Part shown: positions 9,124 through 18,227 of the stretch, piece by piece
Layout: the number at the start of each line of letters is the position of its first letter
Position numbering within the stretch: position 1 is the stretch's first letter
Assembly: GCF_001303895.1 (NCBI RefSeq)
Contig: NZ_LJSD01000011.1
Coordinates: forward strand, 558,001-622,000
Length of the DNA stretch: 64,000 bases
Direction: 5' to 3'
From: Mesorhizobium sp. 1M-11
GTDB taxonomy: Bacteria > Pseudomonadota > Alphaproteobacteria > Rhizobiales > Rhizobiaceae
Notes under the pieces: generated by a model
Database searches by the model: none
Told to the model about the DNA's origin: nothing
The model's input: the letters and a program-made list of their open reading frames with translations, nothing else
Position numbers and translations under genes: made by a program

Positions 9124-10026
9124 ATGGCCCTGCCCTCACTCAATGGCATGCGCGCTTTCGAGGCAGCCGCACGCCTCGGCAGCATCAAGGATGCCGCGGA
9201 AGAATTGCATCTGACGGCATCGGCGGTCAGCCGCCATATCCGCACGCTTGAGAAAAATCTTGGCCAGGATCTGTTCGAGCGTGGCTTTCGTCAGGTGACG
9301 CTGACGACCAGGGGCTCCTATTACGCCCGCAATCTCTCTGAGGCCTTCGAGGCCATATGGCGCGCCACGGAGGATGTCAGCTTTATTGACGGCACCCGCC
9401 GCGACAAGGCTCATCGTCTGCGGGTCTTGTGCGTACCTCCCGTGTTGAATCTCTGGTTGGCGGATCGCCTGCCAGGGTTTCGGCGGGAGCATCCATCGGT
9501 TGACCTGGAGATCCTGACGTCGGGCAAGCGCACCAATTTCGATTTGGCCATCGTCGACGAGTTCGACTACAAGGCCGGCCCGGCGCTGACACTGCTCATC
9601 CCGCTGTTGCTGACACCAGTCTGTGCCCCCTCGCTGCTCGAAGGTCCTATCCCCCTGCGTTCACCGGCGGACCTGATCAACCATCACCTGATCCATGAGT
9701 GCGAGACCAACAGGTGGAAGCGTTGGCTCGAGCAGGAGGGGGTGTTTGAAACGATGCCGAAATCCAGCACCGTCCTGGACGACTGCGCACTCATCATGCG
9801 CGAGGCCATGAATGGCGGCGGGATAGCGCTTGCCGACACGATGATGGCCCAGGACCTGTTACAGCAAGGCAAGCTCATCGCCCCCTTCAGCGCTCGTCAT
9901 ACCTATCCGGCGGGTATCTACCTGTATCAGCGGCGCAGCATAGGCAACAAACAGGGCGCCGCCCTGTTCCACACCTGGCTGCTGGAGGAGGTCGCCGAAC
10001 ATAAAAGAGTCATGGCGATCGACTAG
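9124..10026 (+). CDS. LysR-family regulator, GcvA-like
   Basis: A 300-residue LysR regulator. The N-terminal helix-turn-helix reads SIKDAAEELHLTASAVSRHI, then a linker and a two-lobed effector domain. The SxxxAAxxLxxTxxAVSxxI pattern and the motif ALPSLNGMRAFEAAA are typical of the GcvA subgroup. ATG 9124 is preferred; the TTG at 9088 coincides with a -35-like TTGACA and has no ribosome site. Divergent from the peptide operon, it is the obvious candidate regulator of it. Confidence 0.88.
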   Translation: MALPSLNGMRAFEAAARLGSIKDAAEELHLTASAVSRHIRTLEKNLGQDLFERGFRQVTLTTRGSYYARNLSEAFEAIWRATEDVSFIDGTRRDKAHRLRVLCVPPVLNLWLADRLPGFRREHPSVDLEILTSGKRTNFDLAIVDEFDYKAGPALTLLIPLLLTPVCAPSLLEGPIPLRSPADLINHHLIHECETNRWKRWLEQEGVFETMPKSSTVLDDCALIMREAMNGGGIALADTMMAQDLLQQGKLIAPFSARHTYPAGIYLYQRRSIGNKQGAALFHTWLLEEVAEHKRVMAID

Positions 10027-10039
10027 CAAGGAATAGTCG

Positions 10040-11293
10040 CTAGCCGCTTCCGTTGCGATTGACCTGTTCCCTGGCAAAGCCAGCCATCGTCGCATAGCCG
10101 CGCACGATGGCTTCGCGCTCCTTGTGGCTCGCCACCCGCTCTATATCGTCGAAGCCATCCGGTGCACGCATTTCCACCATGTCGATGACCCCCTCGGGGC
10201 CACCCTTGCGGTTTGCCAGCACAATCTCGCTGGTCGCGGCACGGCGTTCCCCGTCATAGGCGCTCAACGCCTCCTGGATCGATGCGGCCGTGCTCAAGTG
10301 CCTGGCCAGGCAACTCGCATCGAGAATTGCCTGGCTGGCACCATTTGAGCCCACCGGATACATCGGGTGAGCGGCGTCGCCGAGCAAGCTCACTCGGCCG
10401 AATGACCAGCGCGGCACCGGGTCACGGTCGCAGTTGGGATATTCATAGAAGCTCCCGGTCGCCTCGATCAGACTGACCGGATCGATGAAGCCAAGCCGGA
10501 ATTTATCACGCACGAAGGTCAGTGTTTCTTCGAGGTTTCCAGGTCGGTTCCAGTCTCCCCGTCCCGGCGGCGTCTTATCCGTGTTCGTACGCGCCATGAC
10601 GGCCCAGTTGGTCAGACGCCTGTCGGGTTTCGCGGGATCGGCATGGATCGGATAGAATACGAATTTGGATATGTTGCTGCCCGCAATGACCATCGTGCGG
10701 CCGTCCTGGTAGACAGGCCAATCGATCGCGCCTCTCCATATCATGATGCCGCTCCAGATCGGTTGTCCTTGATCGGGATAGAGGGTGGAGCGCACTCTGG
10801 AGTGGATGCCGTCCGCGCCAATCAGCGCATCACCGTCCGCTTCAATCGACCCTGAGCCGTCGGTTTGATCGAACCGCGCCACCACTCGATCCCCTTGCTC
10901 CCGGAAACCAACCAGCTTGTGATCGAGATGGACACGCGCAGGCCCCAATCGCTCCATCGTCGCCTGGAACAGCACCTGAAGCAGCTTGCCGCGATGGATG
11001 CTCAGCTGCGGCGTATCGTAACCTGCGTCCAAACCCCGCAATTCCTGCCAGACGGTCTGGCCAAAGCGGTTGGCATAAATCAGTTCGCGGGTCCTTATGC
11101 CTGTCTCATCCAGAGCAGGAAGAAGGCCAAGTGCGGCCAGTTCCTTGACGGCATGCGGCAACATGTTGATGCCGACACCGAGTTCGCGCACTGACGGGGC
11201 CTGTTCGAACACTTCTGCATCGATACCCGCCGCATGCAGGCGAAGTGCCGTTGCCAGCCCACCGATGCCACCACCCACGACCAGGATTTTCAT
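10040..11293 (-). CDS. FAD-dependent aromatic-type monooxygenase (class A)
   Basis: A 417-residue single-component flavin monooxygenase of the PHBH/salicylate-hydroxylase fold. The dinucleotide motif VGGGIGGLATALRLH is at the N-terminus, the DG motif in DALIGADGIHSRVR, and the GD motif in VSLLGDAAHPM. Such enzymes hydroxylate aromatic or N-heteroaromatic rings with NAD(P)H and O2. ATG 11293 opens the FAD motif directly. It is convergent with the LysR gene (13-bp gap) and downstream of the TetR gene on the same strand. Substrate unknown; the neighbouring molybdenum hydroxylase suggests a ring-hydroxylation pathway. Confidence 0.87.
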   Translation of the reverse strand: MKILVVGGGIGGLATALRLHAAGIDAEVFEQAPSVRELGVGINMLPHAVKELAALGLLPALDETGIRTRELIYANRFGQTVWQELRGLDAGYDTPQLSIHRGKLLQVLFQATMERLGPARVHLDHKLVGFREQGDRVVARFDQTDGSGSIEADGDALIGADGIHSRVRSTLYPDQGQPIWSGIMIWRGAIDWPVYQDGRTMVIAGSNISKFVFYPIHADPAKPDRRLTNWAVMARTNTDKTPPGRGDWNRPGNLEETLTFVRDKFRLGFIDPVSLIEATGSFYEYPNCDRDPVPRWSFGRVSLLGDAAHPMYPVGSNGASQAILDASCLARHLSTAASIQEALSAYDGERRAATSEIVLANRKGGPEGVIDMVEMRAPDGFDDIERVASHKEREAIVRGYATMAGFAREQVNRNGSG

Positions 11294-11404
11294 TCGCGCC
11301 TCTCTCGATTTGAGTTCGGCCCCCTGCCCTATCGTGCCTTGTGAGGTGCTCCTCCTCGGTTCATGACCCAGCAAGCATCTTGCGACACCGGACCGACACC
11401 TGCC

Positions 11405-11983
11405 TCAGCGCTTGCGCAACCCGTCGACAAAGACATCGACAAGACGAAGCGCAGTGGGCTGCCATCCCGCAGTGCCTTGCGAATAGAAGATGCCAACCAG
11501 GGTCCGCAACAGATCTTCCGGCGAAATGTCGGACCGAAGTTCGCCAGCCGCAACCCCACGATCAAGCAAGAGGCCAATAGAATTCGTCAACCGATCGAAG
11601 GAATAGGCCTTGAGTTCGGAGGAGCCGTGCGCCACGAGCTGAAGCCCTTCGATCATTCCTTTCTTGGTAGCGACGAGACGGACATTGGCGTGCAGCCATG
11701 TGCGCAGCGCTTCGACCGGCTCAGCGTCCCTCACCAGCCGTTCGGCGAGATCTCCAAGCTGATCAACCTCATGCCGGTAGACCGCCTCGAACAAGGCTTC
11801 GCGCGTCGGGAAATGACGATAGAGCGTGCCGATGCCAACGCCAGCCTGCCTTGCCACCGCTTCCAGGCTGGCTTGCGGGCCACCCGCGCTGAATATCTGC
11901 GTCGCCGTTTCGAGCAAAAGCTCCCGGTTGCGAACTGAATCCGCGCGCGGTTTTCTCCTTGCCTTTTCGATCTTCGGTTCCAT
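11405..11983 (-). CDS. TetR-family transcriptional regulator
   Basis: A 192-residue TetR regulator. The HTH lies near residues 30-50 (ASLEAVARQAGVGIGTLYRH) after a basic N-terminus, and the C-terminal ligand domain has a TetR-like helical pattern. ATG 11983 is chosen for GGAGAA just upstream. Divergent from the molybdenum hydroxylase operon, it probably represses that operon and itself through the palindrome at 12012-12036. Confidence 0.88.
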   Translation of the reverse strand: MEPKIEKARRKPRADSVRNRELLLETATQIFSAGGPQASLEAVARQAGVGIGTLYRHFPTREALFEAVYRHEVDQLGDLAERLVRDAEPVEALRTWLHANVRLVATKKGMIEGLQLVAHGSSELKAYSFDRLTNSIGLLLDRGVAAGELRSDISPEDLLRTLVGIFYSQGTAGWQPTALRLVDVFVDGLRKR

Positions 11984-12008
11984 TTTCTCCAACGGGACAT
12001 ATTCCCCC

Positions 12009-12037
12009 TTGATAAACGGAGGCACCCTCCGTATATA
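12009..12037 (+). promoter_or_regulatory. Promoter of the molybdenum hydroxylase operon with TetR-type operator
   Basis: TTGATA (12009-12014) and TATATA (12032-12037) are spaced by exactly 17 bp on the plus strand. The spacer holds ACGGAGG-CAC-CCTCCGT (12016-12032). With one mismatch the dyad extends over 12012-12036. A regulator bound here would cover the RNA polymerase site. The leader to the first start is about 135 nt. Confidence 0.6.
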
Positions 12038-12179
12038 GTAATGCAGATCGGGACATTGCACAAAGGCAATCTCGGTCAGGGTCAACGGACCGTTTCGCAC
12101 CAGATCTTTCCGCGCGCCCGCATCCTTCGCCGCTGGACAGCGGCTTCCATATATCACGATCACTGAATGGAGTACCGCG

Positions 12180-12677
12180 ATGTCACTCTCCATCAGCCTC
12201 ACCATAAATGGTCAAGCGCGCACGGTTGTGCTCGACGACCCGCGTGTGACGCTGCTCGACCTTTTGCGCGAGAGGCTCGGATTGCCAGGCACCAAGAAAG
12301 GTTGCGACCGCGGCCAATGCGGGGCCTGCACCGTGCTTGTCGATGGGCGGCGCATCAATTCGTGCCTGGCATTGGCTGCAAGCCTCGACGGAGCCGAGGT
12401 CACCACAATCGAAGGGCTCGCCGAGGGCGAAACACTGCATCCGGTCCAGGCAGCCTTCATAGAGCATGACGGCTTCCAATGCGGCTACTGCACGCCCGGG
12501 CAGATCATGAGCGCGGTCGGCCTCATCAAGGAAGGCCATGCGGAAGGCGATCCGGAACGCATCCGCGAACTGATGAGCGGCAACATCTGCCGCTGTGGCG
12601 CATATCAGGGCATCACCGAAGCGATCCTGGAAGCTCAGAAGGTGGTGACCGAAGGCAATCGGAGGGACGCAGCATGA
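12180..12677 (+). CDS. Molybdenum hydroxylase, 2Fe-2S subunit (PaoA/CoxS type)
   Basis: A 165-residue electron-transfer subunit with two [2Fe-2S] domains: the plant-ferredoxin-type motif GCDRGQCGACTV and the helical-domain motifs QCGYCTPG and NICRCGAYQG. It passes electrons from the molybdenum centre to FAD. E. coli PaoA has a long N-terminal Tat leader; this protein begins directly with the ferredoxin fold (MSLSISLTINGQ), so the complex should be cytoplasmic. GGAG precedes the ATG by a usual distance. Its stop overlaps the next start (ATGA). Confidence 0.93.
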   Translation: MSLSISLTINGQARTVVLDDPRVTLLDLLRERLGLPGTKKGCDRGQCGACTVLVDGRRINSCLALAASLDGAEVTTIEGLAEGETLHPVQAAFIEHDGFQCGYCTPGQIMSAVGLIKEGHAEGDPERIRELMSGNICRCGAYQGITEAILEAQKVVTEGNRRDAA

Positions 12678-13732
12678 ACCGTTTCGACTATATACGCCCG
12701 GCCAGCGTGCCCGAGGCGGTCGCTGCCGCAGCCGTTCCAGGGTCGACCTATCTCGCCGCCGGCACCAACCTGCTCGACCTGATGAAAGTGGGCACCATGC
12801 GGCCCGAGCGTGTCATCGACATCACGCGACTGCCAGGCCTCGATCATATCGAATGGCTGGCGGATGGCAGCGTACGGATTGGCGCCATGGTCCGCAATTC
12901 CGATCTTGCCTATGACGCACGCTTCGCGCGGACCTTCCCGGCCGTGGCGGAAGCCCTGCTTTCGGGCGCTTCGGCGCAATTGCGCAATGCCGCGACTGTC
13001 GGTGGCAACCTGATGCAGCGCACGCGCTGCGCCTATTTCCATGACCTGGCCAGCGCCTGCAACCGGCGGATGGCTGGATCGGGCTGCGATGCGCGCGACG
13101 GTGAAAACCGCCTCCACGCCGTGCTTGGCTGGAGCGAGCATTGCATTGCCACTCATCCTTCCGACTTCTGCGTGCCGCTGGTGGCGCTGGATGCGGTGGC
13201 CGAAGTCGAAGGTCCGCACGGCGCCCGCGATATTCCGGTCGACCTGCTGCACGCCCTGCCCGGCGCGACGCCGGAACGGGAAACCGCGCTGGCGCCAGGC
13301 GAACTCATCGTTGCGCTCAGGCTGCCGTCGGAAGCCGCGAGCTTTTCGGGTAATGCCCGTTATCTGAAACTGCGTGAACGCACCTCCTACGCCTTTGCCG
13401 TGGTTTCGGCCGCGGCAGCATTGGAGATCGAAGGTGGCCTGATCCGCAAGGCACGCATCGCACTCGGCGGCGTTGCCGCCAAACCCTGGCGAGCGCGCGA
13501 AGCGGAAGCGGCTTTGGTGGATATGCCTGCATCGACCGAAGCCTTCACAAAGGCGGCCGAACTGGCGCTCGCCGATGCGCTTCCGTCCGGCGACAATGCC
13601 TTCAAAATCGAGCTGGCGCGCCGCATCGTCGTGCGCGCCTTGAACCTCGCACTGGAGGGAACGCCCGAGGTCATGCCCGCACTGCCGGCCTCGCCCTTCT
13701 CCACAACAGCTGGAGCAACCCATGTCGCCTGA
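12674..13732 (+). CDS. Molybdenum hydroxylase, FAD subunit with extra Fe-S cysteines (PaoB type)
   Basis: A 352-residue FAD-binding subunit of the xanthine dehydrogenase family. FAD motifs are YLAAGTNLLDLMK and ATVGGNLMQRTRC. Between the FAD subdomains it has four cysteines (Cys119, Cys129, Cys138, Cys157) with the conserved context SGCDA and HAVLGWSEHCIATHPSD. This insertion is the [4Fe-4S] loop known in E. coli PaoB, absent from CO dehydrogenase and most xanthine dehydrogenases. ATG 12674 overlaps the previous stop. The subunit probably hands electrons from 2Fe-2S to FAD and then to O2 or another acceptor. Confidence 0.92.
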   Translation: MNRFDYIRPASVPEAVAAAAVPGSTYLAAGTNLLDLMKVGTMRPERVIDITRLPGLDHIEWLADGSVRIGAMVRNSDLAYDARFARTFPAVAEALLSGASAQLRNAATVGGNLMQRTRCAYFHDLASACNRRMAGSGCDARDGENRLHAVLGWSEHCIATHPSDFCVPLVALDAVAEVEGPHGARDIPVDLLHALPGATPERETALAPGELIVALRLPSEAASFSGNARYLKLRERTSYAFAVVSAAAALEIEGGLIRKARIALGGVAAKPWRAREAEAALVDMPASTEAFTKAAELALADALPSGDNAFKIELARRIVVRALNLALEGTPEVMPALPASPFSTTAGATHVA

Positions 13733-15998
13733 GATCGCTTCCCGAACCACCCAACCCCGCCGCCACGGATCGAATTCCGGCCAGCCGCTGACGCGCCGCG
13801 ATGGCGTGCTCAAGGTGACCGGCCGCGCAACCTATGCCGCCGACAACCATCCGGAAGGCATGCTTTATGCTGTGACCGCCATCAGCCGCATCGCACGCGG
13901 ACGCGTCACGGCACTCGACGTTACCGCTGCCAAGGCGCATCCCGGCGTCGTCGAAATCCTCACTCCAGCCAATCGGCCACCGCTGTCGCATGATCCGGAG
14001 GAGAAGATGCTGCCTTTCGGCTTCCGTGTGGAGGTGCTGCAGAACGACGGCGTGCGCTATGTCGGCCAGCCGATCGCGCTGGTCATCGCCGAGACGCTGG
14101 AGGCGGCAACAGAAGGAGCAGCCCTGCTCAACCCGCAATATGAAGTCGCCGATGCCCGCACAAATCTCTCGAATGGCGACCGTTTCGACACCGCTTCCGT
14201 CGGCATCGGCATGCCGGCGCGCACGGCCCATGGCGATATCGCGGTGGGGCTGGCTGCCGCCACTCACGTGATCGAGGCGGATTATGTGACGCCCGCGCAA
14301 TATCACAATGCGATGGAACCCCATGCAGTGGTGGCTGAATGGGACGGCGACCGGGTTACGCTCGACATGCCAAACCAGGCCATGGCGCTGAGCTGCGCAT
14401 CCTATGCCGCTTATTTCGGGATCCCGGCCGAGAACGTGCTGATCCGCTCGCCCTTCCTGGGCGGCGGTTTCGGCTCGAAAGCCATCCTCAACGGGCCGCA
14501 GATATTGGCTATTCTTGCCGCACGCCTGCTCAAGCGACCGGTGAAGCTGGCACTCACCCGGGCACAGATGTACGGCCCGGTCGGGCATCGCGGCCACACC
14601 TGGCAAAAGCTGCGCATCGGCACGGACAGTAACGGGCGCCTTACCGCCCTGCACCACCATGCCCTTTGCGCCACTTCCAGCTTCGACGAGTTCCTCGAGG
14701 CGGCGGCAAATGCCTCGCTGCCGCTCTACGAAAGCCCCGCCATCCTTGTGGAGCATGAAGGACTGAGGCTCGACACCGGCACACCGGGGCCGATGCGTGC
14801 GCCCGGCGAAGCCTCCGGGTCGGCGACGCTCGAAGTCGCGATGGACGAGGCCGCGGTCGCCTGCGGCATGGATCCGCTTGAGTTCAGGCTGGCCAACTAT
14901 GCCGAAACCGAACCCGGTACGGGCAGGCCTTTTTCATCCAAGGCACTTCGGGAATGCTACTCGGAAGGCGCCAAACGCTTCGGCTGGGCCGGCCGGCCGA
15001 TCGAACCGCGGCAAATGCGCGACGAGAACGGTTTCCTCGTCGGCTGGGGCATGGGCACAGCCGTTTTCCATTGCCCGCATTTCCCTGCTGAAGCGCGTGC
15101 TACCCTGCGCGCCGACGGCACGGCACTGGTGGAAACGGCCGGCGCCGACATGGGACAAGGGGCCTGGACGGCACTCGCGCAGATCGCGGCGGAGGCGCTC
15201 GGTCTCGATCCCGATCAGGTCGAGTTCCATTCCGGTGTATCGAGCCTGCCCGACGGCGGTATCGCCGGCGGCTCCGGCCACACAGCGAGTGCGGGCCTGG
15301 CGCTGAACAATGCGGGCGAGGATGCGATCGCCAAGCTCGCGGCACTCGCCACTGCCGATCCCGCATCTCCGCTTTTCGGCGCCGGCAATATCGGTGTGGT
15401 GGCCCGGTCCGGCCGGCTTCACAGGCTTGACGATGACGGTCGCAGCGAAAGCTACGTCGAGATCCTTGCCCGCGCCGGTCAGGCCGAGGTGATTGGGACA
15501 GCCAAGGCGGCACGCGATCAGGAAGCTGCGGCGGCGCATGCGATGTTCTCCCATGGCGCCGTCTTCGCCGAGGTGAAGGTCGACCCCGATCTCGGACAGA
15601 TCCGTGCGACGCGCCTGGTCGGCGCTTTCGCGGCAGGCCGCGTGATCAATCCCCGGCTCGTGCGCAGCCAGTATTTCGGCGGCATGATCTGGGGGGCATC
15701 CTTCGCCCTGCACGAGGAAGCAATAACCGACCACAGGACCGGCAGGATCATGAATGCCGACCTTGCCGAGTATCATATACCGGTCAATGCGGACGTGCCT
15801 TCGCTGGATGCGATCCTGATCGAGGAGAATGACCCGTACGTCAATCCGCTCGGCATCAAAGGCGTCGGCGAGATCGGCATCACCGGCACCGTAGGCGCGG
15901 TTGCCAACGCTGTGTGGCATGCCACGGGCGTTCGCGTACGGCGATTCCCGATCCGCATCGAAGATCTCATCATCGGTTGGGACACTTCCCGAAAATAG
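13722..15998 (+). CDS. Molybdenum hydroxylase, molybdopterin-binding catalytic subunit (PaoC/XdhB type)
   Basis: A 758-residue catalytic subunit that would carry the molybdenum-cytosine-dinucleotide centre. The conserved Mo-site glutamate is Glu717 in GIKGVGEIGITG, and glycine-rich cofactor loops such as FLGGGFGSK and MGQGAWTALAQIAA are present. The start overlaps the FAD-subunit gene by 11 bp. With the two upstream subunits it makes a heterotrimer of the aldehyde oxidoreductase PaoABC class. An aromatic aldehyde or N-heterocycle is a reasonable substrate class, but it cannot be fixed from sequence. No XdhC-like or MocA-like maturation gene is adjacent. Confidence 0.92.
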   Translation: MSPEIASRTTQPRRHGSNSGQPLTRRDGVLKVTGRATYAADNHPEGMLYAVTAISRIARGRVTALDVTAAKAHPGVVEILTPANRPPLSHDPEEKMLPFGFRVEVLQNDGVRYVGQPIALVIAETLEAATEGAALLNPQYEVADARTNLSNGDRFDTASVGIGMPARTAHGDIAVGLAAATHVIEADYVTPAQYHNAMEPHAVVAEWDGDRVTLDMPNQAMALSCASYAAYFGIPAENVLIRSPFLGGGFGSKAILNGPQILAILAARLLKRPVKLALTRAQMYGPVGHRGHTWQKLRIGTDSNGRLTALHHHALCATSSFDEFLEAAANASLPLYESPAILVEHEGLRLDTGTPGPMRAPGEASGSATLEVAMDEAAVACGMDPLEFRLANYAETEPGTGRPFSSKALRECYSEGAKRFGWAGRPIEPRQMRDENGFLVGWGMGTAVFHCPHFPAEARATLRADGTALVETAGADMGQGAWTALAQIAAEALGLDPDQVEFHSGVSSLPDGGIAGGSGHTASAGLALNNAGEDAIAKLAALATADPASPLFGAGNIGVVARSGRLHRLDDDGRSESYVEILARAGQAEVIGTAKAARDQEAAAAHAMFSHGAVFAEVKVDPDLGQIRATRLVGAFAAGRVINPRLVRSQYFGGMIWGASFALHEEAITDHRTGRIMNADLAEYHIPVNADVPSLDAILIEENDPYVNPLGIKGVGEIGITGTVGAVANAVWHATGVRVRRFPIRIEDLIIGWDTSRK

Positions 15999-16052
15999 GG
16001 CGGTCCTGAAAAGACAACCCAAAGCCGCTACCGCATACAATCGAGACATCCA

Positions 16053-16271
16053 ATGCAACAAATCGTCGTTACGACAGGAAACAGCATACCGCCGCCGGCA
16101 TGCCGTCAACCAACCGAAGCGTTCATGTCCGAGGCGGACAGGCTGCACGGCAGGATCGGCCATCTCCTTCGAACATCTCCAGCGAATGAGCACATCATGC
16201 TGCTTCGCCTCGATGAGCTGTTATCGAATGCGGTCATGGAACTGAGTGGAAGAAAGGCAAACTGGAAGTAG
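16053..16271 (+). CDS. Small hypothetical protein, 72 residues
   Basis: A short frame in the 286-bp gap between the molybdenum hydroxylase operon and a convergent LysR gene. The second half (EADRLHGRIGHLLR to LDELLSNAVMELSGRK) looks like two amphipathic helices with normal composition. No good ribosome site precedes ATG 16053; an inner ATG at 16125 would leave 48 residues. I do not recognise it. It may be a real small protein or chance; nothing else is seen in this gap. Confidence 0.35.
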   Translation: MQQIVVTTGNSIPPPACRQPTEAFMSEADRLHGRIGHLLRTSPANEHIMLLRLDELLSNAVMELSGRKANWK

Positions 16272-16284
16272 AGGAACTCCACCG

Positions 16285-17187
16285 TCACACGCCGCGAAGA
16301 TCGGAGGAGCAGAGCCTGATGTGCTCCCAAAGACGGGTAGCCACAGGGCCATGCGGGCGGTCGCGTCGACGCGCCGCGACCAACTCAACTTCGACGCCTG
16401 GAAAATGATCTCCGGCGATCGACAAGAGGCGTCCGCTTCGCAGTTCCTCTTCGATCATGAAACGCGGCAGATGCCCCCAGGCCATGCCGCGTAGGATGAT
16501 CTCCTTCTTCATCAGATGGTCGCCCACCGTGCACTGCGGAGCGCCCTCCACGACATAGAAGTTCGCCTTCTGCGCGGTTCGAGCCGTGTCACGGATGATG
16601 CATTGGGTGAGCCCACGCATCTGTTGCGGCGTGACCGGACCCGAAAGCGGAAACGGCAGGAAATCCAGGGCGACCACCGGCACGAACGATACGGTACCAA
16701 GATCGATCCATTCCAGCCGCGGATCGGTTTTTTCAACCCAGTGCAGGATGAGATCCGCCTCATCCTCGAAAAGCCGTTCCCATGGGCCGCCAATCGTTTC
16801 GAAATGCAGGTCCAGGCGTGTGTTCGGACAGGTTGCGAAAAAGCCGCTCAGCAGCCCGAGACCTTCATTCAGCGGACAGGTATCGCCGATGACGACGCGC
16901 AGATGCGTCTCTTCACCCATCGCCAGCTGTCGTGCATGCAGCCTGAGCGTCTCCATCTCGGAAAGCAGCGACTGCGCCTTGCGATGAAACGAACGACCGG
17001 CATCGGTGAGCGTGACGCGATAGCCGCTGCGATCGAGCAAGGCGACCGCGAGGCTGTCCTCCAGCTTGGCGACAGCGGCGAAGACCGCGGCATGAGAGCG
17101 GTTCAGCAATAAGGCTGCTCCCTGGAAACCGCCTTCGCGGACCACGGCATCGAAGCACTGTATTTCCTGAAGCGTAAACGGACTCAT
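16285..17187 (-). CDS. LysR-family regulator
   Basis: A 300-residue LysR regulator. The HTH is in FQGAALLLNRSHAAVFAAVA, an unusual recognition helix with HAAVFAAV where TxxAVSxxI is common. The effector domain follows. It is transcribed away from the PcaD-like hydrolase gene with a 119-bp AT-rich gap that holds both promoters, so it probably controls that hydrolase. Confidence 0.87.
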   Translation of the reverse strand: MSPFTLQEIQCFDAVVREGGFQGAALLLNRSHAAVFAAVAKLEDSLAVALLDRSGYRVTLTDAGRSFHRKAQSLLSEMETLRLHARQLAMGEETHLRVVIGDTCPLNEGLGLLSGFFATCPNTRLDLHFETIGGPWERLFEDEADLILHWVEKTDPRLEWIDLGTVSFVPVVALDFLPFPLSGPVTPQQMRGLTQCIIRDTARTAQKANFYVVEGAPQCTVGDHLMKKEIILRGMAWGHLPRFMIEEELRSGRLLSIAGDHFPGVEVELVAARRRDRPHGPVATRLWEHIRLCSSDLRGV

Positions 17188-17306
17188 TGTTGATTTTAAT
17201 TACAAAGACATTCGAATCTTTTCAATATTTATAGAAATTGAGTGGCGCTAGCTTCGCACGATCCCCAGCCGCAACGCTGGAAACACAAGAAAGAGATGGT
17301 GCCTCA

Positions 17307-18155
17307 ATGACCAACACTTCCGCTCTACGAGCCGATATCAACCATGAAGAGCCCGCCAGCCTATCGACCTTCACCACCGGTGACGGCGTGAGGATCGCCT
17401 ACAGGGCAGACGGGACGGTCGGCGCGCCGGCGCTGATCCTGGCCAATTCCATCGCCACCACTTTGCATATGTGGGACGGCCAGATCCCTGAACTGTCAAA
17501 ATACTTCCGGGTCATCCGCTATGACTATCGCGGCCATGGCGGCTCTGACGTACCGGCCGGCGCTTATTCGGTCGGCCGGCTTGGCCGCGACGTGCTGGAG
17601 CTGATGGACCATCTCGGTATCGAGCACGCGCATTTTCTGGGCTTGTCTCTCGGCGGTTTCATTGGTCAATGGCTGGCCATCCATGCGCCGGAGCGCATCG
17701 ACCGGCTGGTGCTTGCCAACACCGCCCCACACCTTGGGCCTGCCGACTATTTCGACACCGCCATCCGCGAAGTTCTCGCGGCCGAAGACATGAAGGATAC
17801 CGCTGAAGGCTTCCTGCATAACTGGTTTCCCTTGGCGATGGTCGAGGCGAACGGACCGATCGTCCACAGGTTCCGGCAGGATCTGCTCGACACACCGCGT
17901 CAAGGATTGGCCGGCCTTTTCGCGGCGGTACGCGATGCCGACCTGCGCCGGACCATCGCCCTCATTCAGAGCCCTACCCTGGTCATCGGCGGCGAGTTCG
18001 ACACGGTGACGTCCTATGCCATGAGCGAGGCCATCGCGGCCGGCATCCCCGGAGCGCGGCTCAAAGGCTTTCCCGCCGTTCACCTTACCAACATCGAATT
18101 TCCGAAAGAATTCGTCGAAGAGGTCCTGGCGTTCCTGAAATCGGACCAGGCCTGA
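17307..18155 (+). CDS. Alpha/beta hydrolase, 3-oxoadipate enol-lactonase-like (PcaD family)
   Basis: A 282-residue hydrolase. The features are the N-terminal strand IAYRADG, the motif YDYRGHGGSDVPAG, the nucleophile elbow GLSLGGFIG, a late acid in VIGGEFDTVT, and a His near FPAVHLTNIE. The arrangement is that of PcaD, which opens the enol-lactone in the beta-ketoadipate pathway, but paralogues act on other lactones and esters. ATG 17307 is preferred over a TTG at 17238 for GAGATGG upstream. No other pca gene is adjacent, so the role is open. Confidence 0.85.
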   Translation: MTNTSALRADINHEEPASLSTFTTGDGVRIAYRADGTVGAPALILANSIATTLHMWDGQIPELSKYFRVIRYDYRGHGGSDVPAGAYSVGRLGRDVLELMDHLGIEHAHFLGLSLGGFIGQWLAIHAPERIDRLVLANTAPHLGPADYFDTAIREVLAAEDMKDTAEGFLHNWFPLAMVEANGPIVHRFRQDLLDTPRQGLAGLFAAVRDADLRRTIALIQSPTLVIGGEFDTVTSYAMSEAIAAGIPGARLKGFPAVHLTNIEFPKEFVEEVLAFLKSDQA

Positions 18156-18167
18156 CGACTGCGATGC

Positions 18168-18195
18168 AAGCGGCGCGGCTCAAGCCGCGCCGCTT
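18168..18195. terminator. Bidirectional terminator hairpin
   Basis: AAGCGGCGCGGCT and AGCCGCGCCGCTT form a perfect 13-bp stem with a 2-nt loop (in practice a slightly larger one). It lies between the convergent hydrolase gene (ends 18155) and the GST gene (ends 18228). A short T-containing stretch follows on the plus strand. Confidence 0.75.
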
Positions 18196-18227
18196 TAACT
18201 TGCAGGTCCTTCGTGCCCCGAATGCGT

